64,000 nucleotides of DNA, from assembly GCA_036365455.1 (NCBI GenBank), contig JAWQUS010000017.1, forward strand, positions 3,658,001-3,722,000. The letters are read 5' to 3'. Origin of the DNA: Macrosoma leucophasiata (taxonomy: Eukaryota; Arthropoda; Insecta; Lepidoptera; Hedylidae). The first letter of the stretch is position 1, and every line of letters starts with the position of its first letter. The position numbers and the translations under genes are program-made. Positions 1-10,899 of this stretch are shown here, piece after piece. The notes under the pieces are model-generated. The model had not been told where the DNA came from, searched no databases, and saw only the letters and a program-made list of their open reading frames with translations.

Positions 1-2959
1 GCTGGACAAAGGCCTCCCCCAAAGAATGCCACAACGAACGGTCCCGGGCCGCCCTCATCCAACGATTGCCCGCGACCTTCACCAGGTCGTCGGTCCACCT
101 CGTGGGGGGCCTGCCTACGCTTCGTCTTCCGGTACGCGGTCGCCACTCTAGAACTCTTCTGCCCCAACGGCCGTCAGTTCTGCGAGCTATGTGCCCTGCC
201 CACTGCCACTTGAGTTTCGCTATTCGATGGGCTATGTCGGTTACTTTGGTCCTCATGCGGATCTCCTCATTTCTGATTCGATCTCGCAGAGTAACTCCGA
301 GCATAGCCCTCTCCATCGCTCTCTGAGTGACCTTGAGCCTTCTTATGAGGCCCATAGTGAGCGACCACGTTTCTGTTCCGTATGTCATCACTGGCAACAC
401 ACACTGGTCAAAGACCTTCTTCTTCAGACACTGCGGTAAATTGGACGAGAAGATATAACGCAGCTTCCCGAACGCTGCCCATCCGAGTTGGATTCGGCGA
501 TTGACCTCTTTCTCGAAGTTGGACCTACCTAACTGGACCGTTTGTCCCAGGTATACGTAATCGTCAACAACTTCGAGTGTAGTACCCTCGACCATAACAG
601 GAGTGGGCGTAACAAGGACATTCGACATAATCTTCGTCTTGTCCATGTTCATTTTAAGGCCCACTCGTTGGGAGGCCCTACTGAGGCCATTGAGCATTGT
701 GCCAAGGTCTTCCAGGGTCTCAGCCATGACTACGATATCATCCGCAAATCGGAGGTGGGAGATGTACTCGCCGTTAATGTTGATGCCGAGTCCGTTCCAG
801 TCCAGAAGCTTGAAGACATCTTCCAATGCAGCGGTGAACAGTTTCGGAGATATGACATCTCCCTGTCTCACACCTCGCTGCAGTTGGATAGGTTTCGAGT
901 TCTGGTCCTGAAGGCGAACCGACATGGTGGCGTTTTCGTACAAGCTCCTTAGCACCTCGATGTATCGGTAGTCGACTTGGCACCTCTGGAGTGACTGTAG
1001 CACAGCCCAAATCTCGACCGAATCGAAGGCTTTCTCATAGTCCACAAACGCTAGACAGAGGGGCTGGTTATACTCTTCTGTCTTCTGTATAACCTGCCGC
1101 AGCGTGTGTATGTGGTCTATGGTGCTAAAACCTTTACGGAACCCGGCTTGTTCGGGAGGCTGGAAGTCATCGAGTCTGCGAGATAGACGGTTTGTAACCA
1201 CTCTCGAAAACAGCTTGTAGACGTGACTTAGAAGTGCGATGGGCCTATAATTTTTAAGAAGGGTATTGTCGCCTTTCTTAAAGAACAGTACCACCACACT
1301 TCTGTGCCACGCCTGTGGCGTTTTTCCCTCGGATATGACGGAATTGAACATCAACTGAAGAGCTTCTAATACTGGCCTTCCGCCCGCTTTCAGGAGTTCA
1401 GCAGTGATTCCGTCATCACCCGGCGCCCTGTTGTTTTTGAGCTGTTTGAGAGCCGTGCTAATCTCGTCTAGACTGACGTCCGGGATATCTTCGGTGTAGT
1501 GTCGGGTCAGTCCGGCTCTAGGATCTGCTGCCGGACTGTTAACAGGTGGTCGTGCTGTCGTGTATAACTGTCCGTAAAACCGTTCGATCTCTTCTGCAAG
1601 CTCAGGTTTCGACGATACGATTCTGTTGTCCTCTGTCTTCAGCTTAGTGAGACGGCTTTGCCCTAAGGACAGATCTTTGGCGAACACTTTAGAGCCCTTG
1701 TGCCGCTCTATGGCTGCTTTAATACTATCAGAATTAAAGTGCCGAAGGTCGCGAGTCAATGACTTCGAGATCTGTCTGTTGAGCCGCCTGTACACTAAAG
1801 CATCTTCAGAGGACTTCAGAACCATACCGCGCCTCTCCTCCATGAGCTTGAGAGTTGGGCTGGAGATCTTTTTGGTTTTATTCGTAGGGCGGGTCTTGAA
1901 AAACTTAGAGCCCGCCGTACGGACAGTTTCCACGAACCTGTTATTGTAATCGTCCACATCTACGCACTCACTCAGGCATTCGAAGCGATTTTGTAGCTCG
2001 AGTTGAAAGCTCTCGGGGTTTTGGATTTGGGCAGGTGCTGGGCGGAGCGTAGACTTCATTAGTCGGGATCTTTCGATCTTGACCTTTATATTCAGTGTGC
2101 CTCTTACCAATCGGTGATCACTCCCGGTTTTTACCGAATTGATCACAGAGACATCACTGAATATATGCCGCCTCGTGGACATAATGAAGTCTATCTCATT
2201 TTTAGTCGCACCATCAGGACTGATCCAGGTCCACTTCCGGCACTCCCGCTTCTTGAAGAAAGAGTTCATCATGAAGAGGCTCTCTTTCTCCATGAAGTCA
2301 GCCAGAGTCTGGCCCCTGGTGTTTCGTCGCCCATATCCAAATCGTCCCACTTTCAGCTCATGATCACCTCGAACGCCCAATTTCGCGTTGAAATCCCCCA
2401 TGACAACGTTGTAGTGGGTCTTCGAACTATGTATGGCTCTGGAAATGTCCTCATACATAGTTTCTACCTCATCATCGGAGTGTGCGGAGGTTGGGGCGTA
2501 GACCTGTATGACCTTCAGCGAATACCGTTTGGTTATTCTGAGTATAAGGTACGCCACTCTCGACGACACACTCTCGATCTTGACAACGTTGTTCACGAGG
2601 GACTTGTGAACGATAAACCCGACACCACCTTGGGACAGTTGGTCGCCCTCCCGGAAATAGAGCAGGTTACCAGACTTGAGGGTTATCGAGTCCTCCCCCT
2701 GTCTTCGGATTTCCGATAACCCTACAATGTGCCACCGTAACCCGCTCAATTCTTCCTCCAGTTCCATGACTTTCTCGTCAGTCCGCAGCGTCCGTACGTT
2801 GTATGTTGCCAGGGCCAGTTGTCGTCGGGTGTGGTACCCTGGCATCTCCCGGTGATTCTTAGCACCCCCTGCCCCACCGTTACCATGACCGGTACCACCA
2901 TGGTCAGGAATAGCGAAGCTACCGGGGACTAGGGGCCGTTGTGTATTGGTGTCAATCAT
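1..2959 (-). CDS. RTE-type endonuclease-reverse transcriptase, C-terminus cut by window edge
   Basis: This is the retrotransposition enzyme of an RTE LINE: an apurinic-type endonuclease nicks target DNA and the reverse transcriptase copies element RNA at the nick. I read the minus-strand frame codon by codon: after a stop at 3059-3061 it stays open from the first ATG at 2959 to position 1, 986 codons with no stop or frameshift. The endonuclease is at about residues 48-290, with TYNVRT (N54), LSEIR (E83), GDFN (D189) and SDHRLV (H282). The reverse transcriptase has AFVDYEKAFD (D640) and FADD (738-741). The C-terminus has the RTE-typical GRRSVGRPPTRWTDD region. Usual ORF length is 950-1000 aa, so few residues should be missing. 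The start choice is the first in-frame ATG after the stop. The ORF may be functional; expression cannot be judged. Confidence 0.9.
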   Translation of the reverse strand, partial: MIDTNTQRPLVPGSFAIPDHGGTGHGNGGAGGAKNHREMPGYHTRRQLALATYNVRTLRTDEKVMELEEELSGLRWHIVGLSEIRRQGEDSITLKSGNLLYFREGDQLSQGGVGFIVHKSLVNNVVKIESVSSRVAYLILRITKRYSLKVIQVYAPTSAHSDDEVETMYEDISRAIHSSKTHYNVVMGDFNAKLGVRGDHELKVGRFGYGRRNTRGQTLADFMEKESLFMMNSFFKKRECRKWTWISPDGATKNEIDFIMSTRRHIFSDVSVINSVKTGSDHRLVRGTLNIKVKIERSRLMKSTLRPAPAQIQNPESFQLELQNRFECLSECVDVDDYNNRFVETVRTAGSKFFKTRPTNKTKKISSPTLKLMEERRGMVLKSSEDALVYRRLNRQISKSLTRDLRHFNSDSIKAAIERHKGSKVFAKDLSLGQSRLTKLKTEDNRIVSSKPELAEEIERFYGQLYTTARPPVNSPAADPRAGLTRHYTEDIPDVSLDEISTALKQLKNNRAPGDDGITAELLKAGGRPVLEALQLMFNSVISEGKTPQAWHRSVVVLFFKKGDNTLLKNYRPIALLSHVYKLFSRVVTNRLSRRLDDFQPPEQAGFRKGFSTIDHIHTLRQVIQKTEEYNQPLCLAFVDYEKAFDSVEIWAVLQSLQRCQVDYRYIEVLRSLYENATMSVRLQDQNSKPIQLQRGVRQGDVISPKLFTAALEDVFKLLDWNGLGININGEYISHLRFADDIVVMAETLEDLGTMLNGLSRASQRVGLKMNMDKTKIMSNVLVTPTPVMVEGTTLEVVDDYVYLGQTVQLGRSNFEKEVNRRIQLGWAAFGKLRYIFSSNLPQCLKKKVFDQCVLPVMTYGTETWSLTMGLIRRLKVTQRAMERAMLGVTLRDRIRNEEIRMRTKVTDIAHRIAKLKWQWAGHIARRTDGRWGRRVLEWRPRTGRRSVGRPPTRWTDDLVKVAGNRWMRAARDRSLWHSLGEAFVQ

Positions 2960-3176
2960 TTGGGGTGATTTGCCATAATCGCCACGCTTGGCATGCGGGT
3001 TGGCGATCGCAGTGGCGGCAATTTTATCACGGGACGCTGCTGCCCATCCCGGATACTCCTACCGCCATGGTTTGACCGCCATTGTTCGGTTGACTGACTG
3101 CACTAGATGAAGAATTCCCTCCACTAGAAGAGAATTCTTCCGCTAGCGGGCGATGGGGTCGTCACATCCCGACGCC
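1..3176 (-). mobile_element. RTE-clade non-LTR retrotransposon, 3' end beyond the window
   Basis: The element is read right to left. Its probable 5' end is near 3176, where a sequence ending GTCACATCCCGACGCC stops. The same block, with the same edge, recurs at 12083-12233 and in part at 7404-7420, which defines the 5' boundary. The 5' leader of about 217 bp precedes a single long ORF (separate entry). The 3' UTR and tail lie outside the window. RTE elements are typically about 3.2-3.5 kb with one ORF, so this copy is probably close to full length. Confidence 0.88.
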
Positions 3177-3919
3177 GTAACGAAATTTTGTAGTATTCTA
3201 AAAAATCCTAGTGATCATTTTCTTCAAATCTTCAAATTCTTATTTATATAATCCGCTCCTGCAAATCTAGACTGTGGATAAAGATCCACACTCCAAAATT
3301 AAATTTTGGCAGCTCATTAATAGTCATAACACACATCCAGATTTGGTGCGGAGCGGACAGCGGATTCGGTATGCTTTAAACCAAATCTGGACGAGTGTAG
3401 AGGAGGCCGACGGACCAAAATTATTATTGTCCGATGCTTGGTCCGAAGTTTAGTCGGCGGACCGAATCCGGTTGCATAATAAAATAGCGTAGTATGTATC
3501 CCACCAAAATGTTTTCATGTATAATTTGCGAAGATAAGGCGACATGGCTCGCACTGTCAAAAAGTTATCAGATCTTATGTACTGTTTTTTCGGACTTTGG
3601 AAGTACTTAATAAATTATGCTGATTATCTATTAGTATGTATGTATGCATCTTCACGCCAGGTCCCTAACGGGGTAGGCAGAGAGTGTCAGACAGTGACTG
3701 ACAAAATCGAGTTTTTTTTTTTTAGATTTCTTTCCAATTCCAATTTTTAATTTCGAGGTGATATAACGCAAAGTGTAATACCACAATAAAATATAAGTCA
3801 ATTTGACACAACAATAACAGCAATAAATATAGTAAATAATATTTGCTACTTACCCCAAATTGTTTCGACGCCGGAAAACCAAATATATCAATATTTTCTA
3901 ATTGGACGAAGAAAATCAC
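3177..3919. other. AT-rich spacer with one repeat fragment
   Basis: I see no gene here. At about 3649-3700 a short block beginning CTTCACGCCAGGTCCC is shared with 52979-53040, so it is a fragment of a dispersed repeat. The rest is AT-rich and unassigned. Confidence 0.5.
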
Positions 3920-4047
3920 GTCTGCATGGCAGACATGTTACCGGGCGTCACAGTGATGCTCGCATCCTTATGCGAGCGCCCATAGCTTTGCTTGTGTGCT
4001 TAATAGGTCAGTGAGGCGTATTGTCAACTGGGGCGTATTGCCCAGTT
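3920..4047 (+). other. Cluster of three short perfect hairpins upstream of the LINE junction
   Basis: Three inverted repeats occur in 130 bp: 3920-3925 with 3929-3934 (6-bp arms), 3958-3965 with 3970-3977 (8-bp arms, 4-nt loop CCTT), and 4026-4032 with 4041-4047 (7-bp arms). The block is more GC-rich than its surroundings and has no protein similarity that I recognise. It ends where the LINE fragment begins (about 4139). It could be part of an unknown element or a structured RNA remnant. Confidence 0.4.
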
Positions 4048-4138
4048 TCGCCCTAGTGAAAGAAAATCGACGTGTGGCACTCGAGGACTGCCGCGGTAAA
4101 GCTTGCATAGCATTTTGTATCAACTTATGCAATTATCA

Positions 4139-6294
4139 GCATCGCCTAGTCAGAGCTACATACACGTTAGAAGAAGAAAAGAAAAGTAGAAAAACATTCG
4201 GATTACAACCCAAGACACTTAGGACACTAGAAGATATAAGCTGCTATCTAAAGAACTTGGAACAAAACATACAAAAACTTAATACACAAAACGACAAGGA
4301 AGACGTTCAAACATTCTACAATGCATTAGAAAATATTATTAAACAAAGTATACTATCAAAGCAGAATATATCTAAGGTGGATACTGTTTGAAAAATTATC
4401 AGCAAACAAACGGAAATGTTAATGAAACGAACAGAAATTGTGAAAACAAAACGCAAAACCAAGGAAATGAAAAAGGAACTAAGCTATTTATATAAAGCAA
4501 CTAGCAAAGCCATAACAAAAGATTACCAAAATTATAGACATGAAATCATAGAGGATAACCTACACAAATATAGGAGTTCCAAGAGAGCCTACAAGCAACT
4601 GACAACACACAAAAACTGGATACCAAAACTAAAAACAAACTCGAAAGAGACTAAAACTAGAGATGACGTAATAAACTGTGCTACATAATTTTATAGAACA
4701 CTATATGAAATGAAAACTGATACTTCTCAGCTGACCTCTACAACTATTTACCCTTACACAAACTGCAAGCCTACTGAAAACGTCCCAGGGAAAATGGATG
4801 TAACCCCTATGGACATTATAGAAATTACCAAACATATTCAATTGTTGAAAAAAGACAAAAGCCCAGAGCCTGATGGTTTACAAAATGAGGCTCTAAAAAC
4901 AGCTTCCTCTCTGCTAATACATCCTCTTACCTACTTATTCAACAAAGTCCTTGATACTGGTCAGGTTCCAGAACAATGGAAAAGATCAGATATAATCTTA
5001 CTGTACAAAAAGGGCGATCCTAAAGATATTGGTAACTACAGGCGTATAAGCCTCCTTTCAAGTGTGCACAAGCTATTTACATCAATTTTACAAAGCAGGA
5101 TGACTCCAACAATTGAAGAGCATCAGTCGATCGAACAAGCGGGTTTTCGCTCTGGCTTTTCAACAACAGACCACTTACATGTTATGCAGAGAAAAGTATA
5201 AGGAATTTAATAGACCACTTTATATAGCTTTCATTGATTATGCTAAGGCCTTCGACACGATCTCACATAACTCTATATGGAAAGCCCTAGAAAAATGCCA
5301 CATACATGATAAATACATAAAGGTTTTAAAAAAATTCTATAATGGAAGTATCAGCAGGGTCAAGTTAGAACAAAGAGGAACGAACATACCAATATGCAGA
5401 GGAGTGAGGCAGGGCGACCCTTTGTCGCCTAAACTGTTTATAGCCGTACTTCAGCTCATCTTCGATAATCTACAGTGGCCATCGCAAGGAATCAATATTA
5501 ATGAGAAGCGACTCACGCATCTTATATTCGCCGATGACATCGTTATCTTCTCTGAAACAAGCCAAATTCTGAAAAAAATGATAAACTCCTTAAGAGTAGA
5601 AAGTGAAAAGGTAGGACTCAAAATGAATCAAGATAAGACCAAGATAATAACAAACAGTAATACGCATAAAATAAGCCTATATGGCAAAATCTTGGAGTAT
5701 GTAAACAACTACATATATCTCGGCAAACTGCGAGTAATATCATTCAGAGACAATAACGAAGAAGAAGTTGAACGCCGAGTAAATATGAGCTGGAAAAAGT
5801 TTTGGAGCTTAAAAGAGATTCTAAAAGGGTCGTTCCCCCTTTATCTGGAAAAGACTATAATGGACACTTGTATACTACCAACTCTCACATACGGCTGCCA
5901 AACATGGACCTATAACAACAAAATAAAAGCGAAACTTGCTACCTGCCAAAAATCGATGGAAATAAATTTAATGAAAATCAGAAAAGTGCAAAAAATAAGA
6001 AGCGAATACATCAGAAAAAAGACTAAGTTAATAGACGCTCTCAAGTACGCTCTAACGCAAAAGTGGCGCTGAGTAGGACATCTAGCAAGATACACAGAAC
6101 ACAGATGGACCGTAGAAACAACAACATGGCATGGGCCAATAGGCAAAAGAAGAAGAGGCCGCCCAAAGCACAGATGGATCGACGATAAAATCGCAATAAC
6201 AGGAAAAGGATGGAGAGAGAAAGCAAAATGTAGAAAAACATGGAGCAAATTAGAGGAGACCTATAGCCGGTGTGGGGTTCCAATAACAAAATGA
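4139..6294 (+). pseudogene. Broken reverse transcriptase of RTE-like LINE
   Basis: The remnant covers the linker after the endonuclease, the reverse transcriptase (fingers around 4840-5190, AFIDYAKAFD at about 5230, GVRQGDPLSPKLF at about 5400, FADD at 5527-5538) and the C-terminal region with RRRGRPKHRWIDD. Three in-frame stops (TGA 4389-4391, TAA 4686-4688, TGA 6070-6072) and one frameshift at about 5185-5205 break it. The last TGA sits where family members have tryptophan in RWVGHLAR, so it is probably a point mutation. The catalytic residues remain, but no full product can be made. It belongs to a different subfamily from the element at the left edge. Confidence 0.85.
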
Positions 6295-6350
6295 AATGCA
6301 TAAACTTAGTTACATACTAGTTATATAAGGTTGTTGGAAATAATAAAGGT
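4139..6350 (+). mobile_element. 5'-truncated RTE-like LINE
   Basis: LINE homology begins abruptly at about 4139, with HRLVRATY, the last conserved piece of an endonuclease domain (compare SDHRLV in the element at 1-3176). Everything upstream is unrelated, so the copy is 5' truncated. The coding remnant ends at 6294 and is followed by a short 3' UTR and an AATAAT-type tail near 6335-6365, as expected for RTE-like elements. Confidence 0.82.
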
Positions 6351-6399
6351 TAAATAATAATAATATGCAATTATAATTATTTTTTTGTTTTATTTATGC

Positions 6400-7421
6400 A
6401 GTATTTCTTTTTTTTTATATTAATTCAAGTTACACTTTTTGAGCGTGGTGACCGATGAGAAAACATTTTTTTTTCTTTTATTAAATAAAAAAGTTAATAT
6501 TGTTTGAAATATTTTTATTATTTTACAATACATATAAACAGCTGCTTATGTATTCGTCCGATTTCGGAGCAGCTCGTCTCGATTCGTGCGAGCTTCGTAG
6601 AGTCGTACAATACGTCTAGTTGCCCGCACACAAACACCGTGTCGAAGACTGCCGAAAAGAAACGACGTTAGACAATGCACGGCCTTCAAGCCACACCTCC
6701 GTGCCCGTCGGAGTGGGGAGCGTGAGGTTTTTTCGTTACGCAATTTCTGAATTCGGTCCCCGCGCTCAAGCCCCTCAGTCAGTTGATGGTCGCGCGCGTG
6801 TAGCGCGCGGCGCGGAAGCAGCACCGGGGCTGGCCCCCTTTGCTGCGGCTTCTTCTGGCCTGCCATGCAGGTCGGCGTTGGGTGCCCTGGGATTCAAGGG
6901 CTTCGGTGGAGGAGGTACGCATCGTCAGTCGAGAGAGGGTGGGGGCTTTATACATATTTGTTTTTTTTTTTTCCTTTTTTCCCATGTTTTTTTTTTTGTA
7001 TTACTGTTTTTTTTGTATTTTTTTTTTAATTTTCTTAAATTATTTTTTTTTTCATTTTTTGCCACTCCACGTATCCTTTTCTGGCGTGCATACCTGCCTC
7101 TGTTGCCGTCGCTGTGGCTCGGTGACGTAGTGACGTCTCGCAAGTTGCGGTCGCCTCGACAGCAGCGGCCTCCAGTGACCACGGTGGCGTCGCGGGCAAG
7201 CGTCAACCATTCATCGACCGGCCCTGCGACGCAACTTCTTCTTCTTCTCCTTCTCTTCTCGGTTGTGCGTCGGTGCAGCAGCTCCACCTGGCACTCGACC
7301 GCAACAACAAGAGGTAGCGAGCGCTCCCACCAAGATGACAACGCCCACAGTTAAACGACGCGATCGTGCCACTGGCTCTAGCCTACTAGGCTCTATTCTG
7401 GGTTCGTCACATCCCGACGCG
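6400..7421. other. GC-rich segment with long T tracts, possible LINE 5' region
   Basis: About 6540-6950 and 7080-7400 are GC-rich and CpG-rich, unlike the AT-rich surroundings, and they are separated by T tracts at 6960-7055. The right edge (about 7404-7420, GTCACATCCCGACGC) matches the 5' end of the RTE at 3160-3176. This suggests the minus-strand 5' region of another LINE. Open frames here (for example 6620-7354 on the plus strand) are low-complexity and I do not call them genes. A similar T-rich plus GC-rich composition occurs at 20810-21290. Confidence 0.35.
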
Positions 7422-7857
7422 ATATGAACACGTTTAAAACTAATAAAAGTATGTTTATGCAATTATTGGCATATCTCCAAAAAATTTTGCATAAAGGATC
7501 AAATTTTGACAACCCTATACCTAGTCCCTCTTTACGATAGGCCACATTTTAATTGAGTTTTGAAACAAAGGGTCTTATTACGACACCTCTGCTGTCGTTT
7601 GACTAAAATAGTGGCTAGTTCAGCCGGTTAGTCCGGTTTTTATTAGTACATTATATTAAATTGAAAATTTAATTATAAAGAATATCAAAATTAATAATAC
7701 AAGTTTGGTCAGTGACCTCAGGACATCGTATGCTGGACCGGTGATGAGTATGCCTTTAGTTCATAATATCTATATCCATTACATATATAGAACAAAGTCC
7801 CCCTATACGTCTGTCTGTCTGTTCGCTATATACTAAAAGACTGCACAGATTTTATAA

Positions 7858-8100
7858 TCTATACTTATAAAAAAACTGTAGAAGTGAGAAATCTGTACAT
7901 TAAAAATATAAAAAAAAAAAATACCAGGGGAGGTTACTAGATCGATACCGAACACTAATTATGTGAATAGAAAAAAATTGTCTGTCTCTCTGTTTGTTTG
8001 TTCAAGCATCACACAAAATCTACCGGTTCGATTACGATGTAACTTGATATAATTATACTTTCACCTTTTAACCGCACAACACTGGGTACTTTTTATCCCG
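7858..8100 (+). mobile_element. Helitron-like 5' end
   Basis: It starts A|TCTATACTTATAAA, the 5'-TC start after a host A that is typical of lepidopteran non-autonomous Helitrons, and runs into a GTCTGT-rich stretch. I cannot place a 3' CTAG end. Downstream to about 8600 is a patchwork of similar GTCTGT-rich repeat pieces, including GAAGTCGCGGGC near 8550. Confidence 0.45.
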
Positions 8101-8245
8101 AAAAAATGTCTGTTTGTCTGTGTGTTTATGCACGCTAATTTCAGAAACGGCTTATCCGATTTGCAGTTTCCACTAATATATTGTGGTTTCACTTAATATT
8201 TAGTGTTATGTCAATCGGTTCAGAAATAAAAAAGTTACGTCAATT

Positions 8246-8340
8246 TTAACTTACTTCTATCTTTTATTCTTTAACTTACTTCTATCTTTTATTCTTTAAC
8301 TTACTTCTATCTTTTATTCTTTAACTTACTTCTATCTTTT
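8246..8340 (+). repeat. 25-bp minisatellite
   Basis: Three identical 25-bp units (8246-8270, 8271-8295, 8296-8320), each starting TTAACTTACTTCTATC, are followed by a 20-bp partial unit to 8340. The last unit merges into the left arm of the hairpin at 8331-8374. Confidence 0.95.
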
Positions 8341-8374
8341 TTAGGGTTACCGAACGAACCCTAAAAAAGATAGA
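8331..8374. repeat. Perfect 18-bp inverted repeat with 8-nt loop
   Basis: Arms 8331-8348 and 8357-8374 are exact reverse complements, with loop ACCGAACG. The arms contain the AGGGTT/AACCCT core of the widespread 'AGGGTTCCGTA' repeat family seen at 22697, 47648 and 51535. This may be two such termini meeting head to head. Confidence 0.9.
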
Positions 8375-9000
8375 AGATAGATAAAAGGTAAAAACGAACC
8401 CTATTACTAATCCTCCGCTGTCTGTCTGTCCGTCTGTCCGTCCGTCTGTCACCAGGCTGTATACCATAAACAGTGATAGCTAGAAAGCTAAAATTTTCAC
8501 AAATTATATATTTCTGTTACCACTAATTCAAAGTCACTATTCCAAGCGAACGAAGTCGCGGGCACACCTTTTTTTATATAAATCACCAATATTGTCCACG
8601 ACCATTTGTCATTATCATAATCAATACCGAAAGAACATAAACTCTGATGGTGTTATTGGTTTTTTATGTTTCAGTATAACCATTACAAGCCATTAGGGCT
8701 ATCGAAGTACTCGTCAACATGAAAATGATAGGTATTGAATGAAACATGAGGCTCTATAGATACGAGTTAAACGATTACAAGGTAAAACGGTTTGCTAATA
8801 TTGACCCATGTTTAAACCATGAGATTAATACATATAAAAATACGCTTACAATCACTAGGTTTAAGCCTGTGTCATGGGTGCCGTTGTACACACACAACAC
8901 ACACAAACACTCAGGCAAGAAACAAATTTCTGTAGGCCATACAAATGTTTGTTCCGGTACGGGTGTCGTTTCTTTCTTTCTTTCTTCTACATATATTATA

Positions 9001-9187
9001 CTAGCTGTTGCCCGCGGCTTCGCCCGCGTGGATGTCGTTTTATAAATGACTAAGTAGCCTATGTTCTTTTTTAAAGTCAGCTCTATCTCTGTACCAAATT
9101 TCATTAAAATCGGTTCAGTTGTTTGGACGTGAAAAGGTAACAGACAGACAGACGGAGTTACTTTCGCATTTATAATATTAATAGGGA
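9001..9187 (-). mobile_element. Non-autonomous Helitron-like element, complete
   Basis: On the minus strand it starts 5'-TCCCTATTAATATTATAAATG and ends with a GC-rich hairpin (GCGGGCGAAGCCGC) followed by ACAGCTAG. The host bases are A before and T after, as expected for Helitron insertion between A and T with no target duplication. There is no coding capacity. Confidence 0.75.
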
Positions 9188-9641
9188 TTATTTTGAAAAG
9201 CTACATGAGTAGATTTATTAACACCTCAAACTGCTTGTGAGCGCCGGCCCTTAAGCCAGCGTGCACTGACGGCAGGGCACGCCACGGCGTGGTAAACGAT
9301 CTTTTCGTGATTCAATTATTTTCGACGTTATGTCAATGGTTAATTACAAAGTTAATTTCATTTTACGAAAAAAACGTGATGCGCGTGATGATGCGATTTT
9401 TCGTGGCATGTCGCGTAATTCCGGAAGATATTATGGCACGTCGCGATTACACAACGTAGCTCGGCAGGGCCGCAGGATGCCGCGGCATACCATAGGATGA
9501 TTCGGTATGTCGAACATGCCGTCCGATGCATATCTATTAAAATTTTTGCACATTATCATAAATCAAGAAGTTTATTGACATCTGAAGTTTTTATTGCGCG
9601 CGTGCAACCTATCGCGAAATCAGTCAGAGTTAAACTGTAAC
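9188..9641. other. Unassigned spacer
   Basis: A GC-rich patch lies at about 9240-9530. I see no ORF of note and no repeat shared with the rest of the window. Confidence 0.4.
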
Positions 9642-9653
9642 ATACTTACCCAT

Positions 9654-10050
9654 AAAGCGCGCATGGCCCCGCAAGTGGTGTAGATCGTAAGCGATCTACT
9701 CGGTTTAGCGGTGTGATGGATAAGCGGTGTGATGGGTAACCGCTAGTGGAAAATGAAAATGCGAGTTTCCGTGCTTCGGAGGGTAAATCAAGCCGTCGGT
9801 CCCGGTTGGTGTTCCCGTGCTTCGGAGTCAAGCCACGTCAAGCCTGGTTGCTATCGATAGATAGCAGTTTTTAAAACCATGTCAGAGGCCTTATGGGCGG
9901 TTTGAAAACATCCGACAGCGGGTTGGTCACTAACCCGTATCTCCACCAACCCGTATTGAAGCAGCGTGGTCAGTAAGCTCTAGGCCTCTCCCCAAAAAGG
10001 GAGAGACTCGTGCCCAGCAGTGGGACGTACAATGGGTTGCCATTATTATT
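9654..10050 (+). mobile_element. SINE family D, copy 1 (full length, 12-bp TSD)
   Basis: It starts near AAGCGCGCATGGCCC and ends GGGTTGCCATTATTATT, an (ATT)n tail as used by RTE/L2-type LINEs. It is flanked by the exact 12-bp duplication ATACTTACCCAT at 9642-9653 and 10051-10062, which proves retroposition-style insertion. The 5' GCGCGCATGGCCC-GCGGCTGG region could be a degraded tRNA head, but I cannot fold it convincingly. Confidence 0.85.
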
Positions 10051-10087
10051 ATACTTACCCATTTTACACCCCTAAGACCTTTGTCCT

Positions 10088-10389
10088 ACTGGTGGTAGAG
10101 CTCCACTGACGGAGCTCGCGGGCGTAGGCACCACCGCATTACCTAATATACTTGCCGCTAAATGGTAGTGTTCAGCACTATCGTGTTCCGGTCAGGTGGT
10201 AATGTACGGCCCTGTAATTTCAGGCACAGAGGCCATAACACCTTAGGCCTCAGGAGTGGCAGCGCATCTGCATTTTGACCTCTGGTCATTGTGTGGGTGT
10301 CTATAGGTTGCAGTCATCACTTAACATCAAAACATCAATGTGAACTGCATGCTTGTTTGCCACTTTTATTACATAAAAAAAAAAAAAAA
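10088..10389 (+). mobile_element. SINE-like family A, copy 1 (full length)
   Basis: This is a reference copy of the commonest repeat in the window. It starts ACTGGTGGTAGAGCTCC and ends CATTACAT followed by a long A tract. The start has a weak resemblance to a tRNA A box (TGGTAGAGC), but I see no clear B box. There is no coding capacity; mobilisation by a LINE is inferred from the poly(A) tail. Confidence 0.85.
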
Positions 10390-10899
10390 GTTAAGAATAT
10401 GTCTTTGTGATTGTTATTACGAGAGCATACATAACCATCTAATCGGAACACGATAGCACTGAATCTAAAAAACATGCTTGTTAAAAAATGTTATTATAAT
10501 ATAAAAGAATATTTTGACGATAAATTGTAAAATATTTGCTATATCTTTGAACAACCTCTCCTCTCCTATTATAACTATTATATAACTTTGCTGTGCCCAA
10601 ATGGGTCTGTAATGAGATACTTATATTATTATTGTCCAACGCACTACCATTGCAGAATGCAAATAAATTATTAAATTGAATTGAATTGAATTGAATTGAA
10701 CACTTCCATTTGGTGGCAGATATATCAGGTAATACCTACGCCCTCAAGCCCCTACTCTGGTACTCAACCACCAGTTCTTTAGTCATCTTTTTTTTCACGC
10801 CCATTGATGGCCAATGACTTGTTAATTATCACACAAACTTACCATCATTTATCATTTCGATAATCACCCACAATGGTCTAAGAGCTAGTGAACCTGTCG

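Noticed and set aside
66..952. Several plus-strand ORFs of 82-136 codons
   Set aside because: Antisense shadows of the RTE reverse transcriptase and C-terminus.
2114..2719. 201-codon plus-strand ORF
   Set aside because: It is the antisense shadow of the RTE endonuclease domain, which reads cleanly on the minus strand.
6620..7354. 244-codon plus-strand ORF
   Set aside because: Spans T tracts that give phenylalanine-rich low-complexity sequence; no domain, and the region looks like a transposon 5' end.
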